From: Paramecium sonneborni
Lineage: Eukaryota; Ciliophora; Oligohymenophorea; Peniculida; Parameciidae
Length of the DNA stretch: 64,000 nt
Direction: 5' to 3'
NCBI GenBank assembly: GCA_905182985.1
Contig: CAJJDN010000068.1
Span: 271,453 to 335,452, forward strand
The translations under genes were made by a program, and so were the position numbers. A model generated the notes under the pieces. The model did not search any database. It was not told the DNA's origin and saw only the letters and a list, made by a program, of their open reading frames with translations. Below are positions 13,801 to 28,243 of this stretch, piece by piece. Position 1 is the stretch's first letter. Every line of letters begins with the position of its first letter.

Positions 13801-16800
13801 TTTATGATTTCAGAATATATTACATAAAAGATTAATTATTCTCCAAACTTATAATTAAAAATTCTAATATTTCTTATTTTTCAATTAAATAACACTTCTT
13901 ATCTAATCTATTTAAAATTGTATGAAGACTCTAAAATATTAAATGATGATAATGAATTCTCTTGTTTAACAATTAATTCTCTTCAGTTTCTATTGTTGTT
14001 ATACTCTATTCCAAATTATGATTTAATAATGGTTTGGATAATAAACGTAAAGCACTTGTGAATATTGTACTATGCTAAGGTAGATTTCTATCTAAAACCT
14101 AACGATAATTTTTGAATTTCATATCTTCATAAATTTATTTGAATGTTTATTATTCTACATCTTCAAAATTAGGAGGATCTTAGCAATTACTCTAAGGTTC
14201 ACTAATTGTGTTCAGAAGACCCAATATAGAATGTACAAAATTCAATTTTACTTTATTGCTAATATAATTATTAATATCTTATTGATAAGTACTTACAACC
14301 TATTATAAAAAATATTGTTCTTCTTAAAAAAATTAATGCAATTATTTAATTAATAATAAATTATTGCTAAAAGTTTCATCATAGATGGAATATAAATCAA
14401 TAAGAATATTCCAGCAATCAAGTAAGTTGACCAAAAGAGAAGTTACATGATTTTTTCTTTTGTCACAATTCCTTACTTACTCAAATAAATTATTTTTAAT
14501 TCCAATCATGTTGATATCATTCGACAATTATTTTTATCCAATATCTTCAAAAAAGGAATCCGTTAAAGTAACTTCTAAGTTTGTCAATAAAAATTCAAGA
14601 ATAGTTTGACTATTGATTTCATTCAATTATTATTTAATTAAATTATGTAATTATGTCTCTTTATATTCTTTAGTATGATAAAACAAAAATTTCTTTAAGA
14701 TCATTTGCAAAGCCAAATACATACTTGCCTAATATTCAATTGTAACTTCCATTTTATCCTCTTCAAACTTTTTCCATTCTTGCAATTAAAATCTCAAAAA
14801 GGTTTCAAGGGTGTTTTTCACAAATGTGTGTTATGATGATTAATAGAAATGATTGCTATTTTGTTATTCAAATAATTATAAAGGATTATCTTATCCAATT
14901 ATTGTGCTACACAATTATGCATAATTCAAATGAATTTTAATAACTTACTTAACTTTGAATTAATAAGATGCTTAAAATTTTCTTGCTATATGAAATAACT
15001 CAAATAATGGATGATAAGATATTCCTTATTATCTTTAAATTTATTATTCATTTGTAGGTAGTTTATTAATTTCTTCAGCCATTTCTTTTTAAACTATAGG
15101 ATCTGAAAATATATAGTTAATTATTTAAACAGCTTCAGAACCTATTGTTAATAAATTATTGATTAATTAAATAGCTTTTTCTTCTTCTTTATGAGTATCA
15201 ATAATCAAATCTATTAATCTTGTACATTCTAATGTTACTTTTAGGATTTATCTATTTATATTATTAGAACTACATAATTAAGCAATCTTTTGAATTGAAT
15301 TTGCTGATTTTTGTACTTCTCCTTTAATAAATTTGATAGCATGTTTAAATTTGTAAACACTAATTGCTAGATTATCAATACCCATTGACAATGTTTTATT
15401 TTTTAATTTATTTTATTCATTGTAATAATCCATAGAAGCTCGATTACTTTTTCCTAAAAAATCAGATGATTTATATAAATTATTTGTTAATTTTCCTTCT
15501 GAGAAATCTCTAATCATATTATGCAAACCTTAGAATAAGCTGTGATCATCTGATAATATATCTAATGTCTCTGGTTAATTTATTTTCCTAAATACTTTCA
15601 ATTTATTTAATCTTTCTGATATAATTTTCTCAGCTGAATCATTTTCCTTAATAAAATCACAAAATAAAAACCAAAGTTAAGGTAATTGTAGAAGTATTGA
15701 AAATATTTTAGATAATAGTTCACCTTCATCATCATATTCATCATCTTAATATTTAATTTTATAAAGTCTAATCCATTGATATATACAAGTGCATACACAA
15801 TTCCAAAAATGAGTATTTATTGAAGCATTTTCTAATACTCTAAGAACTTCTTCAAAATATCTTAAACTACTTTAATAATCATTTTAGTTTTAGAGATCTT
15901 TACCTTCTTATAAGTTAATTGCATTCAAAAATATCTTTTACATATAATCTGGTTGTATTTGTTTGATAGTTTCTATTTTACTGATCCAAAGTGGAGGAAG
16001 GAGATCTTCAAAATCAGCTTCTCTTTCTTAATAAAGTGGTCTAATACACAAAGCTAAAATAAAAGCGAATGCTATTTTCTTATATTCATCCTATAGTTTT
16101 GATGCTAAAGGACTATACTCTTAGAAGATTAGATGTTCATTTTTATGAAATAACCCTAAAAATTGAGTTTATTTCATATTTTCAATTAACTTTTAGACTG
16201 GCTTAACATATAGATCTTCAAATCTATCTATTTTAAAATAACATTATAAAATAGTGAATATTTCTAGAATTTATGTTTATTCTGATACAAAATGTTGTAA
16301 TGTTTAGAATGTGTATTCTTCTGAATATTATTCCTGTTTTAAATAAAAATTCAAAGCTTTTGGTACACTAAGAAAAGAATTAGCCAATCCTTCAATGAGA
16401 CCCCTTTTAAACATATCATTTAATTATTTAGATGGATTTCCTATTTCTTCTTCATTAATTAAATTAACAAGCATTAATTTTAATCCTGCAACTAATTAAG
16501 ATCTTTGTTCAGCATAATGATTAAAAATAATATGTTAAAACTTTTTTATTTCGGTTTCAAAGAACTTGCTTTTTTCAGGTGCTTTTTATTTTCTTTCAAA
16601 TTTATTTTCTAATATCTTAAGTCTTGATTGTTATAAGCTTCTTTTTAAGACTTAGTAGACTTCACTTTTAATTTTGTTATCGAAACATTTAGTCCTAATT
16701 TCTTAATCAAAAGGAGAATCTGTTTAGAGTTGAACTTTATTATCTGAAAAGGAGAACCAATCTGATCCTTTCAACATAATTTCATATAAATTTTTATCCT

Positions 16801-18332
16801 CTCTAAATAAAGTTTAAATTCTAATATCATCTTTACAATTTAAGATTTCCATAATTTTAAAAAAATCACTATTTTTTTCATTTGGTAATTATAGTTTTTA
16901 TTAAGGTTATACAGAAGTGGATGATGGTTATACAGGTTAAGTTTATGATTATGATATTTATTATTAAGTTGCTTACTATTATGGTTGAGTTTATTATTGT
17001 GGTTATTGAGAGTTTGATAATAATTATTAAGTTGGTTATGTTCCATTTTAAACATTGCTTGGAGCACTTTAATTAATATTTGTTTATTAAGTTGTTGTTG
17101 CTTTAGCAGTTGGTTATTTAATCCAATCTGAATTACTTGATTAATTAGGTTATTATTATTATTATTGTTGTTATTATTATTATGGTTATACTGAAGTTTA
17201 ATTATTAGCATTGAATAGTAAATTATTTGAAGTAGTAAGTGGACTAGTTGAAATTTGAGTAGGCTGAGCTTGACTAGATGTTTAAGCTGTAGTTTATTAA
17301 GTATTAGAAATTAAAGGGGCTGCAGTTGGATTTTGTAAATTCGTTGAAGAATTGTTATTATTTTAATTTGTTAAAGTATTAGAAGGTTGTTATCCAAATA
17401 AACCTCCACTTGTAGCGGCTCCTTATCCAATACCTAATCCAATACTTAATCCATTTCCTAATCCAGTATTTTATCCATTGCCTAATCCAGTATTTTATCC
17501 ATTGCCTAATCCAGTAGTTTATCCATTGCCTAATCCAGTAATTTATCCATTTCCAAATAAGCCATTTCCTAAACCTGTATTACCTAAACCTGTATTTCCT
17601 AAACCTGTATTTCCTAAACCTGTATTTCCTAAACCTGTATTTCCTAAACCTGTATTACCTAAACCTGTATTACCTAAACCTGTATTTTATCCATTTCCTA
17701 ATCCAGTATCTCCTCCTGTTCCTGTTCTTATAGCTGTTCCCTCTCCAACTGAAGCAGGAGCATTAAATAATCCTGTGACTGATTGATTTGTTACATTTTA
17801 TTAATTTGTGTTTGGTTAAGTAGTTTAAGGTGGTTAATTAGAATTGCTGATTGAAAATAAAGATGTAAGATTATTGTTATTTGTTTATGTTTATTATTAA
17901 CCTTATGGTTGTTATGAAAGATTTAAACTGCCTTAGCCAGTTTAATTTGTTATAGGTGTTGTATTTGCCAAATTTTAAAAAATGTTATTATTTGTTTATG
18001 TTGGCTGTTATTATTATGAAGGTTAGGCTGTAGCAGTTGCTCCAGAAGATAAATTGTTATTTCCAAATATATTTTAATTAGGGCCTGACATTCCAAATAT
18101 ATTAGCAGTTGAAGATTAAGCTGCTACTTGTTAAGGTGCAGACGTATTACTTTATAAACTAAACCCAGCAGATTATGAAGTTTAATTTTATGTTTATCCA
18201 AATAGGTTTGCATTTGTTGTACCTTATCCTGTTATACCACCAAATAAATTACTTGTTTAACCTTGAGTATTCAAAAAAAGTCCTTGTTAACTTAAAATTA
18301 TACAAATTCACTTACTTATTTTAAGAGCTCAT
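10863..18332 (-). CDS. Giant FG/GLFG nucleoporin with helical body
   Basis: One minus-strand gene of about 2,400 residues, from ATG 18330-18332 to TGA 10863-10865. After a 25-nt first intron, the first 450-480 residues are a Gln/Asn/Gly/Thr-rich disordered region with FG-type motifs: NLFGG, NLFGQ, NIFGM, NIFGN, GLFNA, GLFGN, GLFGQ and NIFQ, plus tandem GLGNTG units and a poly-Gln tract. From about 16850 down, the protein becomes a long Leu-rich alpha-helical solenoid with no motif I can name. Its length and position fit the Nup205/Nup188/Nup192 scaffold class, which is inference. Very large GLFG-bearing Nups are known from Tetrahymena. I checked frame and introns (20-46 nt) at several places, not throughout, so a split into two genes cannot be fully excluded. 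Confidence 0.75.
17150..17183 (-). repeat. Poly-glutamine triplet tract in nucleoporin
   Basis: A run of tta (interrupted by ttg) on the plus strand reads as mixed TAA/CAA glutamine codons on the minus strand, about 11 in a row, inside the disordered region of the nucleoporin. Confidence 0.8.
17457..17552 (-). repeat. 24-bp coding minisatellite, four units
   Basis: Four consecutive 24-bp units (starts 17457, 17481, 17505, 17529) differ by single bases. Each encodes an eight-residue GLGNGQ-type peptide on the minus strand in the FG region of the nucleoporin. Confidence 0.85.
17568..17687 (-). repeat. 15-bp coding minisatellite, eight units
   Basis: Eight tandem copies of a 15-bp unit, cctaaacctgtatt followed by t or a, encode five-residue GLGNT units on the minus strand. 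It abuts the 24-bp array and probably varies in copy number between strains. Confidence 0.88.
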
Positions 18333-18350
18333 TTTAAATTATTTAAATTT

Positions 18351-19784
18351 ATGATTGTAAAACAAAAAAGAGAAGCCTTTCATATTTAATTGCGAAGAAA
18401 CTAAAGAGAACTCATATTCTCAAAAAAAAGAATACTTGAACTTCCCTCCTAGTCATCCATAAATAATTAAGCTATCCTAATACTTTAAGGTCTATCCTAA
18501 AATCAAATTACCTTAAACCTATTTTTTGAACAACTCACATTTCCACTTCCAAAATATACAGAATTACATCTTTTAACTATACCATATATATAATAAGCTA
18601 CTGAATAATATCTCTATGATATTCGTTAATCTAATAAATAAATTAATGATGATGATCAAGAAATATCAGAATAAATTGTTTTATCTATGTTAATATATCT
18701 TAATTAACTCACTTATTTCATCAAAATAGAATTCTCATTAGAATCTTTTTTAGATATTCTTTTTTCAATATTAAATGCAACCAATAAATTTAAAATTATG
18801 GATAAGCTATGTCAAATATTTTATAATTTATTGCTTGATTTTCCATCAATTCAAAACTTATTACTATAGAAGAACCTTCCAATTCTACTTACCAATAAAT
18901 ATCTTTAGAATATCACCTTTGATTTATATAATCTTAAAAATCTACTTATGATTCTACATAAGTTAGTTAATCTTGGATATCAAGAATACAATCTCATACA
19001 TCCTATCCTTCATAAATTATAAAATACTTCTAATATTGAACAAGAACACTATGTAGAAATTATGGAATACTTTTTTTCATTTCTCTCTAATTGTTCATCT
19101 AATTATGATCCTTTAATTATTCAATAAGTTGAACTCTTTGAAAAATTCTTAGAATTTTAATATGTTAGATGGTCTGTAGATTTACTCTTTAAATATGATA
19201 AACATTACAATCTAGTGTGTAATATCTATTAATTTCTTAATAACTTAAGTTAAGGTACATTTGGCTAAAGTATGATTGATCAAGGTATCTTAAGTGTTCT
19301 TTAAGTACATTTAAATGAAAAATCAGCCCCTCAAATACTTATTTATTCACTAATAACAAATTTAATTGTAGATGATTTCACTAGTATTTTTCAATGTGGA
19401 ATCCTTATTAGAATTCCAGCTATATTTAATCAAGGATTTCCTACATAAGACTACATTAGTGAATTACTTTATTGTATTACTGCTGCATTTTCAAAAGCAG
19501 ATGAAGATTATATTAAACAACTAAACAGACTCAAATTAATTGATTGCTTAATCACTTATTTCACTGATTTTCCTTAAGAATTTCTAGATTTAGATCTTTG
19601 CCAAAAGATTATAAGAATTCTTTTGAATACAATAGAATTCCAAAATTAAGAATCAGAGCATGATTATGATTACTTAGAGGTATTGAAAAATAATACTATA
19701 TTTATCATGAGATGCAATTATCTATTTGGATTAACTTAAGATAACTATTGTGAGACTTTGCTTAATATTCTGTTTGAAATTTGA
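18351..19784 (+). CDS. Importin-alpha-like protein
   Basis: Intronless gene of 477 residues, ATG 18351 to TGA 19782-19784. Residues 4-30 resemble an importin-beta-binding domain: a basic helix with KQKREAF and LRRNQRELIF. The rest is all-helical with a Leu-rich repeat rhythm as in armadillo repeats, e.g. VCNIYQFLNNLSQGTF. This combination defines importin alpha, the adaptor that carries NLS cargo to importin beta. Divergence is high: I count a single Trp, so the usual Trp/Asn ladder that binds NLS peptides appears largely absent. The gene lies head-to-head with the FG nucleoporin, 18 bp between start codons. The alternative is a generic ARM protein with a basic N-terminus. Confidence 0.7.
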
Positions 19785-19987
19785 AACAGATTATATCTTA
19801 ATGTTAAAATTAATTTTAGACCAATTACTCTTAAAATAAACTTAAAATAAAAATAATTATTTGTTTCAAATAAATCTAATACCTTTTTATATTATACATA
19901 TTTTAATTAAAATTTAGACATAAAATCTAGTCAAAATATTATTAAATCTTTCAATAGTCTTTTCCAAATAAATCATGAAAAATAAAA

Positions 19988-21156
19988 TCAATAAAAATTA
20001 TAAGAACTTTATTATGTCTAATATCTATCATAAACATTATTTACAATTGATTCCATCTTCCTTAAAATTTCATTATTAACTTAACTTGATTTATTTAGTT
20101 CAGATTCTACTTCAGTCAAAGATTTATTAAATTTAAGAAAAGATTGTCCTATTCTTTTACGATACTATGGTGTTTTAAATCTTTTATCAATTTATCCATT
20201 CGAATTTTCGTAATAATTAATCATTGTCTAAAGATTTTTTGTTCTTTCATTTGAAAATTTCTCAATCAAATTAACTTTATTGATTGATTTTTAATTTTCT
20301 AAAGATGATTCTTAAAAATTTTCTTTTTTTTAAGGGTTTAATTAATTTATTTCACTAACCTAACACGTTTATGGTTTTCCTCTTGATTTTATAGGTGAAT
20401 ATTGAGAATTATTAATTGATAATTTGATTTCTTTTTTATTTAATTTTTCTTAAATTGGTTTATATTTTGCAATACAATTAAATTTCATGTTTTTTATGAA
20501 TTCATTTGTCTTGTTTTAATATTTTGAATAATATTTAGAGACTGTAAGTTTTATTGAATTTTAATTTTTGGTTAATAATCCATTCTCAATTAAATTTTCA
20601 AAATTATATGAACCATTACACATTTATGAACTAGTGGATCTTGGTTCTATTACAAAATTCTATATAGTTTATGTCATAAATGTATTATCAAGTACCCTTT
20701 TTATAGGAGCAACTGAATTTGATTATGAAAAATTCTTAGTGGAATATGTAGAAAAGGATTGCTTTTTCTAAGTTTTTAAAGTGGAATCCTAATTCAATTG
20801 TTTTTAAATCCAATCCTCTTAAGTTTTTGTTTATGCATTATTGAATTCAATTTATATTTAATCCATAAGTCTATTATCATTTAACAAATTAGAATCAACA
20901 ATCTTTTATTTCATATCAATAAATGTATTGAGCTCTTTCAGATTTTTTAGTTTTTAATTAAATCTTTAATCAACTCTTTAATTCCTATTCTACAATCTAA
21001 TTAATTTTATATTTACTTAAGTCTTTATTGTGATTTTTCAATTAATTTTGTTGTAAGTTCTTAAATTTTAAGTTATTTATCATTCTCTTCTTAAATTTTT
21101 TAAAAGTAATCTTATAATCTATCCATTTGCAAAAAATCAGAAACTTTTATGGACAT
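19988..21156 (-). CDS. Coiled-coil protein, function unknown
   Basis: About 380 residues, ATG at 21154-21156, TGA at 19988-19990. A 20-nt intron near 20960-20980 is needed to keep the frame. The first 110 residues are a Gln/Lys/Leu-rich coiled coil. The remainder is Ser/Asn/Lys-rich, with a second helical stretch near the C-terminus. No catalytic motif, signal or membrane segment. It may be cytoskeletal; I cannot name it. Confidence 0.65.
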
Positions 21157-21398
21157 TATAAAATAAAATATAATTATAATTTCTTCTAATTAAAATAACT
21201 ACTTAAAATTTAAAATTTATCGCATAAAATAGAATACTATTTAATAATCCAAAAAGTAAAAATAGAGAATCCATTTTATGTTAAAATTTTAGTTTGTAAC
21301 ATAATTATTTATTAAGTGAAATGTATTAAAATAGGAAAAGAATTAGAGAATAATTTTTCAATAAAATAATTAAATTGTTAAGCAAGATAAACAATTTT

Positions 21399-23630
<2,232 letters not shown>

Positions 23631-24668
23631 TATTTCAAGGAGGTTTAAAATAAAATAAAATAAAATATTTTTTGAATATCATTTCGTTGTTTTGGATATA
23701 ATAGTTTTAAAAGCGGTATTAATTGCTATAGGAAAATCATTATTTTGCAATAAATAATTACGATAATAAATGATATTTATATTTTATATAAAATAATCAA
23801 TTAAATTAATATTTTTTTGAAGTTTTTCATTTTGATTTCATCATATTATTAAACAAAAAATTATTTCATCAGCTAAAAATGAACTCAATATACCGTTTGG
23901 ATCAAAATATATTAGCCATTTTATTAAGTTCTGATTAATTATTAGAACTTTCTAATTTGATTGATTGATCAGGTTAAATTTAAAAATATTAATTTAAATA
24001 GCTAATTTTACACTTCGATACGACTAAACTTTATTAAGTGTTTCTAATTATTCACTTTCTAATTAAGGTCATCATTTATTATTAAATTCAAGCAACTTAA
24101 AAAAAGGGAAAATTTAAATAAATCTTCTTTTTTTATAATTAATTTCATTATTATTATTGATAAAATTAAACCTTATATTTGTATTAAAATCAAATAATTC
24201 AATAGAAATTAAAAATTATAAATAAATTGCTTAATGGAGGTAATAATTATATTTTTTAAATATATCCTTATCCACAATTAAAATTATTCAACTGTAATTT
24301 AAAATTTTAGTGTATTTATTAAATATATTTTAATATAATTAAAAGTTGTATAGCTATAGAAAATATACCCCATTTAAATATTTTTCCATCATAGAAATAA
24401 AAATATATTTAGATTCAAAAATTGTTTTTTTTTTGGATTGAATTAAGTATGATCGGGAATCTAATTTTAGGGTATTGATTAATAAATAGAAAAATTATCT
24501 TCAAATTAATGTATGATTGGAATAAATATTTATTTTGAGTTTTCTAATTTGATATAAATAATTATAAAGTCAGAAAGAAGTAAAAATATTAAGATATAAA
24601 TAATTAATATTAAATAAACAAAGAATTCAAATTTAGGTTTTACTTAACAAATTAAATTATTTTATTTA
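23631..24668. other. 1-kb AT-rich intergenic region
   Basis: No frame on either strand shows a recognisable protein. Long A/T homopolymers and TAAAATAAAATA repeats lie near 23650. It separates the divergent kinase gene from the RING gene and so holds both upstream regions. Its right part (from 24424) belongs to the duplicated block. Confidence 0.45.
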
Positions 24669-25244
24669 ATGAAAGTAGTTCAAAATCCAACATAATATTT
24701 CTTTGAGCAATCAAATAATCCACCAACTGAATATTTACCAAAAATTAATGAATTTGTCAGCAAATTGCTTAATTAAAGATAATGCATTTTATGCAAGAAT
24801 GATTACAATATGAAAGACAGATTACCTAGAATATTGATTCATTGTGGACATACAATTTGCACAGCTTGTCTCACAAATTTTTATAGGTAATTGAAAATTT
24901 TAATAATATTTTAGAAATAGAAGAGTAAGATGTCCACTATGTTTAAAATTAATAAAGCATCTTGATTCAGTTGATAGATTGCCAGTAAAAGAATAATATT
25001 AAACATTAGATAAATCATACAATTTTTACCAGAATGGCAGATGATATCAATAATAAGAGTAAATAACATGGAGGTACAGAAGTGATAGATCCATAACAAT
25101 ATTTGTTTACATAATTTTAATAATCAGCATTATAAGCATAAAAAGCACGTCAACAGCAATAAAATACATATCCTTAAGTTGATCCAGATTCAGGATTAGA
25201 GTTTTGTGAATTTCATAATGACAGAGTGAAACATTTCTTTTGTA
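24424..25244 (+). repeat. First copy of 821-bp exact duplication
   Basis: Reads base for base the same as 25625-26445 (offset 1,201). Its right edge is the first N of the gap and the second copy's left edge is the last N, which suggests redundant contig ends placed around an unresolved gap. Confidence 0.9.
24669..25244 (+). pseudogene. Truncated copy of RING/B-box gene
   Basis: Identical to the first part of the gene at 25870, including both introns, but cut by the N gap inside the B-box Cys/His cluster. Most likely a redundant contig end rather than a real second gene. If the gap hides real sequence, this could instead be the 5' part of a tandem paralogue. Confidence 0.6.
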
Positions 25245-25624
25245 NNNNNNNNNNNNNNNNNNNNNNNNNNNNNNNNNNNNNNNNNNNNNNNNNNNNNNNN
25301 NNNNNNNNNNNNNNNNNNNNNNNNNNNNNNNNNNNNNNNNNNNNNNNNNNNNNNNNNNNNNNNNNNNNNNNNNNNNNNNNNNNNNNNNNNNNNNNNNNNN
25401 NNNNNNNNNNNNNNNNNNNNNNNNNNNNNNNNNNNNNNNNNNNNNNNNNNNNNNNNNNNNNNNNNNNNNNNNNNNNNNNNNNNNNNNNNNNNNNNNNNNN
25501 NNNNNNNNNNNNNNNNNNNNNNNNNNNNNNNNNNNNNNNNNNNNNNNNNNNNNNNNNNNNNNNNNNNNNNNNNNNNNNNNNNNNNNNNNNNNNNNNNNNN
25601 NNNNNNNNNNNNNNNNNNNNNNNN
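25245..25624. other. 380-base assembly gap (N)
   Basis: Run of N bases. Open frames reported across it have no meaning. Confidence 0.99.
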
Positions 25625-26445
25625 GTTTTTTTTTTGGATTGAATTAAGTATGATCGGGAATCTAATTTTAGGGTATTGATTAATAAATAGAAAAATTATC
25701 TTCAAATTAATGTATGATTGGAATAAATATTTATTTTGAGTTTTCTAATTTGATATAAATAATTATAAAGTCAGAAAGAAGTAAAAATATTAAGATATAA
25801 ATAATTAATATTAAATAAACAAAGAATTCAAATTTAGGTTTTACTTAACAAATTAAATTATTTTATTTAATGAAAGTAGTTCAAAATCCAACATAATATT
25901 TCTTTGAGCAATCAAATAATCCACCAACTGAATATTTACCAAAAATTAATGAATTTGTCAGCAAATTGCTTAATTAAAGATAATGCATTTTATGCAAGAA
26001 TGATTACAATATGAAAGACAGATTACCTAGAATATTGATTCATTGTGGACATACAATTTGCACAGCTTGTCTCACAAATTTTTATAGGTAATTGAAAATT
26101 TTAATAATATTTTAGAAATAGAAGAGTAAGATGTCCACTATGTTTAAAATTAATAAAGCATCTTGATTCAGTTGATAGATTGCCAGTAAAAGAATAATAT
26201 TAAACATTAGATAAATCATACAATTTTTACCAGAATGGCAGATGATATCAATAATAAGAGTAAATAACATGGAGGTACAGAAGTGATAGATCCATAACAA
26301 TATTTGTTTACATAATTTTAATAATCAGCATTATAAGCATAAAAAGCACGTCAACAGCAATAAAATACATATCCTTAAGTTGATCCAGATTCAGGATTAG
26401 AGTTTTGTGAATTTCATAATGACAGAGTGAAACATTTCTTTTGTA
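25625..26445 (+). repeat. Second copy of 821-bp exact duplication
   Basis: Partner of 24424-25244. The sequence continues without a break into the rest of the RING/B-box gene, so this copy is the intact one. Confidence 0.9.
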
Positions 26446-26766
26446 TGAAACATAAAGTGACATGTTGTAGAGTTTGTTCAGAAATGATTCATTAAAAGAA
26501 AGTATTAAAGATTATAATAATAAATAGGATTGCATTGTTGTGGATTTATATGAAATTGAAGATGTGCCATAATTTTTGAAGGAAGCATACAAATTGAATG
26601 AAGACAATGCATAAATGCAAAACTAAAGAAAAGAGGATATGGGATTTATTTAAGATGGAGAAGCAAGTATAATATTGTCATTCATAATTTAGATGATGGA
26701 GAAAATTAGTTTAATGATGATGATTTAGAAGATGAATTTGAAGGAAATAGTATTCAAAGCATATGA
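25870..26766 (+). CDS. RING / B-box zinc-finger protein (TRIM-like)
   Basis: About 263 residues after four introns of 25-28 nt. The N-terminal RING finger has CILCKND, the HCGHTICTAC core and CPLC. After a Gln-rich linker comes a B-box-type cluster, CEFHNDRVKHFFC...H..TCCRVC. The tail is acidic (DDDLEDEFEG) and ends at TGA 26764-26766. The last intron (about 26668-26693) moves the end into this acidic frame; without it the frame runs on into Lys/Met-rich nonsense. The RING plus B-box order is that of TRIM-type E3 ubiquitin ligases. The usual coiled coil and C-terminal domain are short or missing here. Confidence 0.82.
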
Positions 26767-27388
26767 ATAATTCATATATTAATAGTCATTTATATCTATA
26801 GTTTTGTATTTATTCGATTCTCTAAAGTTTTTTATTCTTAATGATCTCAATATAGATGAAATCTTGATCATCTTTTTAATTCAATTTTCTTGATAGATAT
26901 AATCATAATCATGAACTATTAAAAGGTTGAGGGTATCCTTGAATTCTTGAAAACTTTAATTACTTTTGTGTTTTAATCTTTATAGTAAATATGATAATAC
27001 TATTAGGCATAAATAATCAATTTTAGTTTGAGACAATCTATTATACTCATAATAATTATAACAAAATTAAGCTCTTATTAAGAAGTATCATAATTTCATC
27101 ATTCATCTAATCACTCATAAGTAGATTTTAATAAAGGAATCAAATATTATATTTATTTAATAGAGTAACTTTTCAAATTTGATAATCTGAATTAAATAGA
27201 AATATGCAATCTGAATTAGTATTATTATGAATTTGATTTACATTTCATTATAAAGTTGTAATAGTTAATCTATATATTAAGATTGTCTTTAATATAATCA
27301 ATGCTGATTGGTTTCATAATAAGTTTTAGAATGAAATCATTAGCATTAGTTATATTAATTCATTTTATCAAATTTTATTAATATTTTT
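26767..27388. other. 622-bp region without a supported gene
   Basis: AT-rich. The minus strand has a short open stretch (about 26885-27060) with plausible residues ending at a TGA, but no start or intron arrangement that extends it. It is left unannotated. The region must contain the promoter of the eIF4E gene. Confidence 0.4.
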
Positions 27389-28087
27389 ATGGCTCATAAA
27401 TTATCGTAAAATTGGGTATTTTGGTATGCTCCAAGAGGCAGAAAAGCAATTGCAGGTTCAGATCATTATGATGTAAACTTGAAAGAAATAGGTGAATTCA
27501 ATACAGTTGAAGAATTCTATACATATTATTGTTTTTTAGGCAGACCAAGTGAAGTACTTATTTGATTTAAATAATAGATTGAAATTGATAATAAAATTAT
27601 GATGTTTAGAAAAGGTCATAAGCCAATGTGGGAAGAATGTCTTGAAGGAGGTACTTGGATTATTCATTTTAAAAAAAGAGAGAATGAATTATTGAATAAG
27701 AAATGGGAAGCTTTGCTTTTGGGTATTAATTATTAAATCATTTTAAGCATGTATTGGAGAAGAATTTGATGATGATAATGTAATTGGTGTAGTATTATCA
27801 ATTAGAGAAAGAAGAAATTTATTAGAAATTTGGTTAAAAGACAGAAAAGAGAGTGAAAAATTAAGAATTGGAGAAAAACTAAGAGTAGCTCTAGAAATGG
27901 ATCCAAATAATCTTACATTTTTCTTTAAAGAACACAGTAAAAGCTTGAATGTATAATTTAAACTATAAATTAGGATAAATCCACTATGAAAGGAGCTGAA
28001 TCATATACTTTTGTTAAGACTCCATTAGAAACTCCATAGACTGAACCTAAAGTACAACATCCTGATCTTGATCAGTTTAAATTATGA
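27389..28087 (+). CDS. eIF4E: Translation initiation factor eIF4E
   Basis: Cap-binding protein of about 207 residues after three introns of 23-25 nt. Diagnostic parts in order: NWVFWYAP with the first cap-stacking-region Trp, FNTVEEFY, KPMWEE with the second cap-stacking Trp, EGGTWIIHF, a Trp in NKKWEALL, IGEEFDD, and a final KTPLETP tail. Family role: it binds the mRNA 5' cap and eIF4G to start translation. Length and order of conserved blocks match the family. The start ATG (27389) is the first in frame, a few residues before the NW motif, so the N-terminus is shorter than in animals. The PRELI gene follows on the same strand 156 bp downstream. Confidence 0.93.
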
Positions 28088-28243
28088 TTAATTATTGGCA
28101 CAAATATATTGGTTACAAATTTAATTATAAATCCACTTCACTATCTCTATGAATTTTAATATGTATTATTGATGAGATATATAATTATCATTTATAAATA
28201 TTTAAGAATTAAATTCCAATTTAGAAAATTCCAATTTGACATC

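Noticed and set aside
16840..17211. Asn/Gln-rich minus-strand ORF
   Set aside because: A different frame of the nucleoporin's Gln-rich tract read with the standard code.
17478..17786. Plus-strand Pro-rich ORF with PNPV/PKPVF repeats
   Set aside because: Exact antisense of the GLGN repeat region of the minus-strand nucleoporin; the minus frame has FG motifs and continues for kilobases.
25196..25705. ORFs spanning the N gap
   Set aside because: They consist of unknown bases and carry no information.
26885..27060. Short minus-strand open stretch ending in a TGA
   Set aside because: No start codon or intron arrangement extends it and no family is recognisable.
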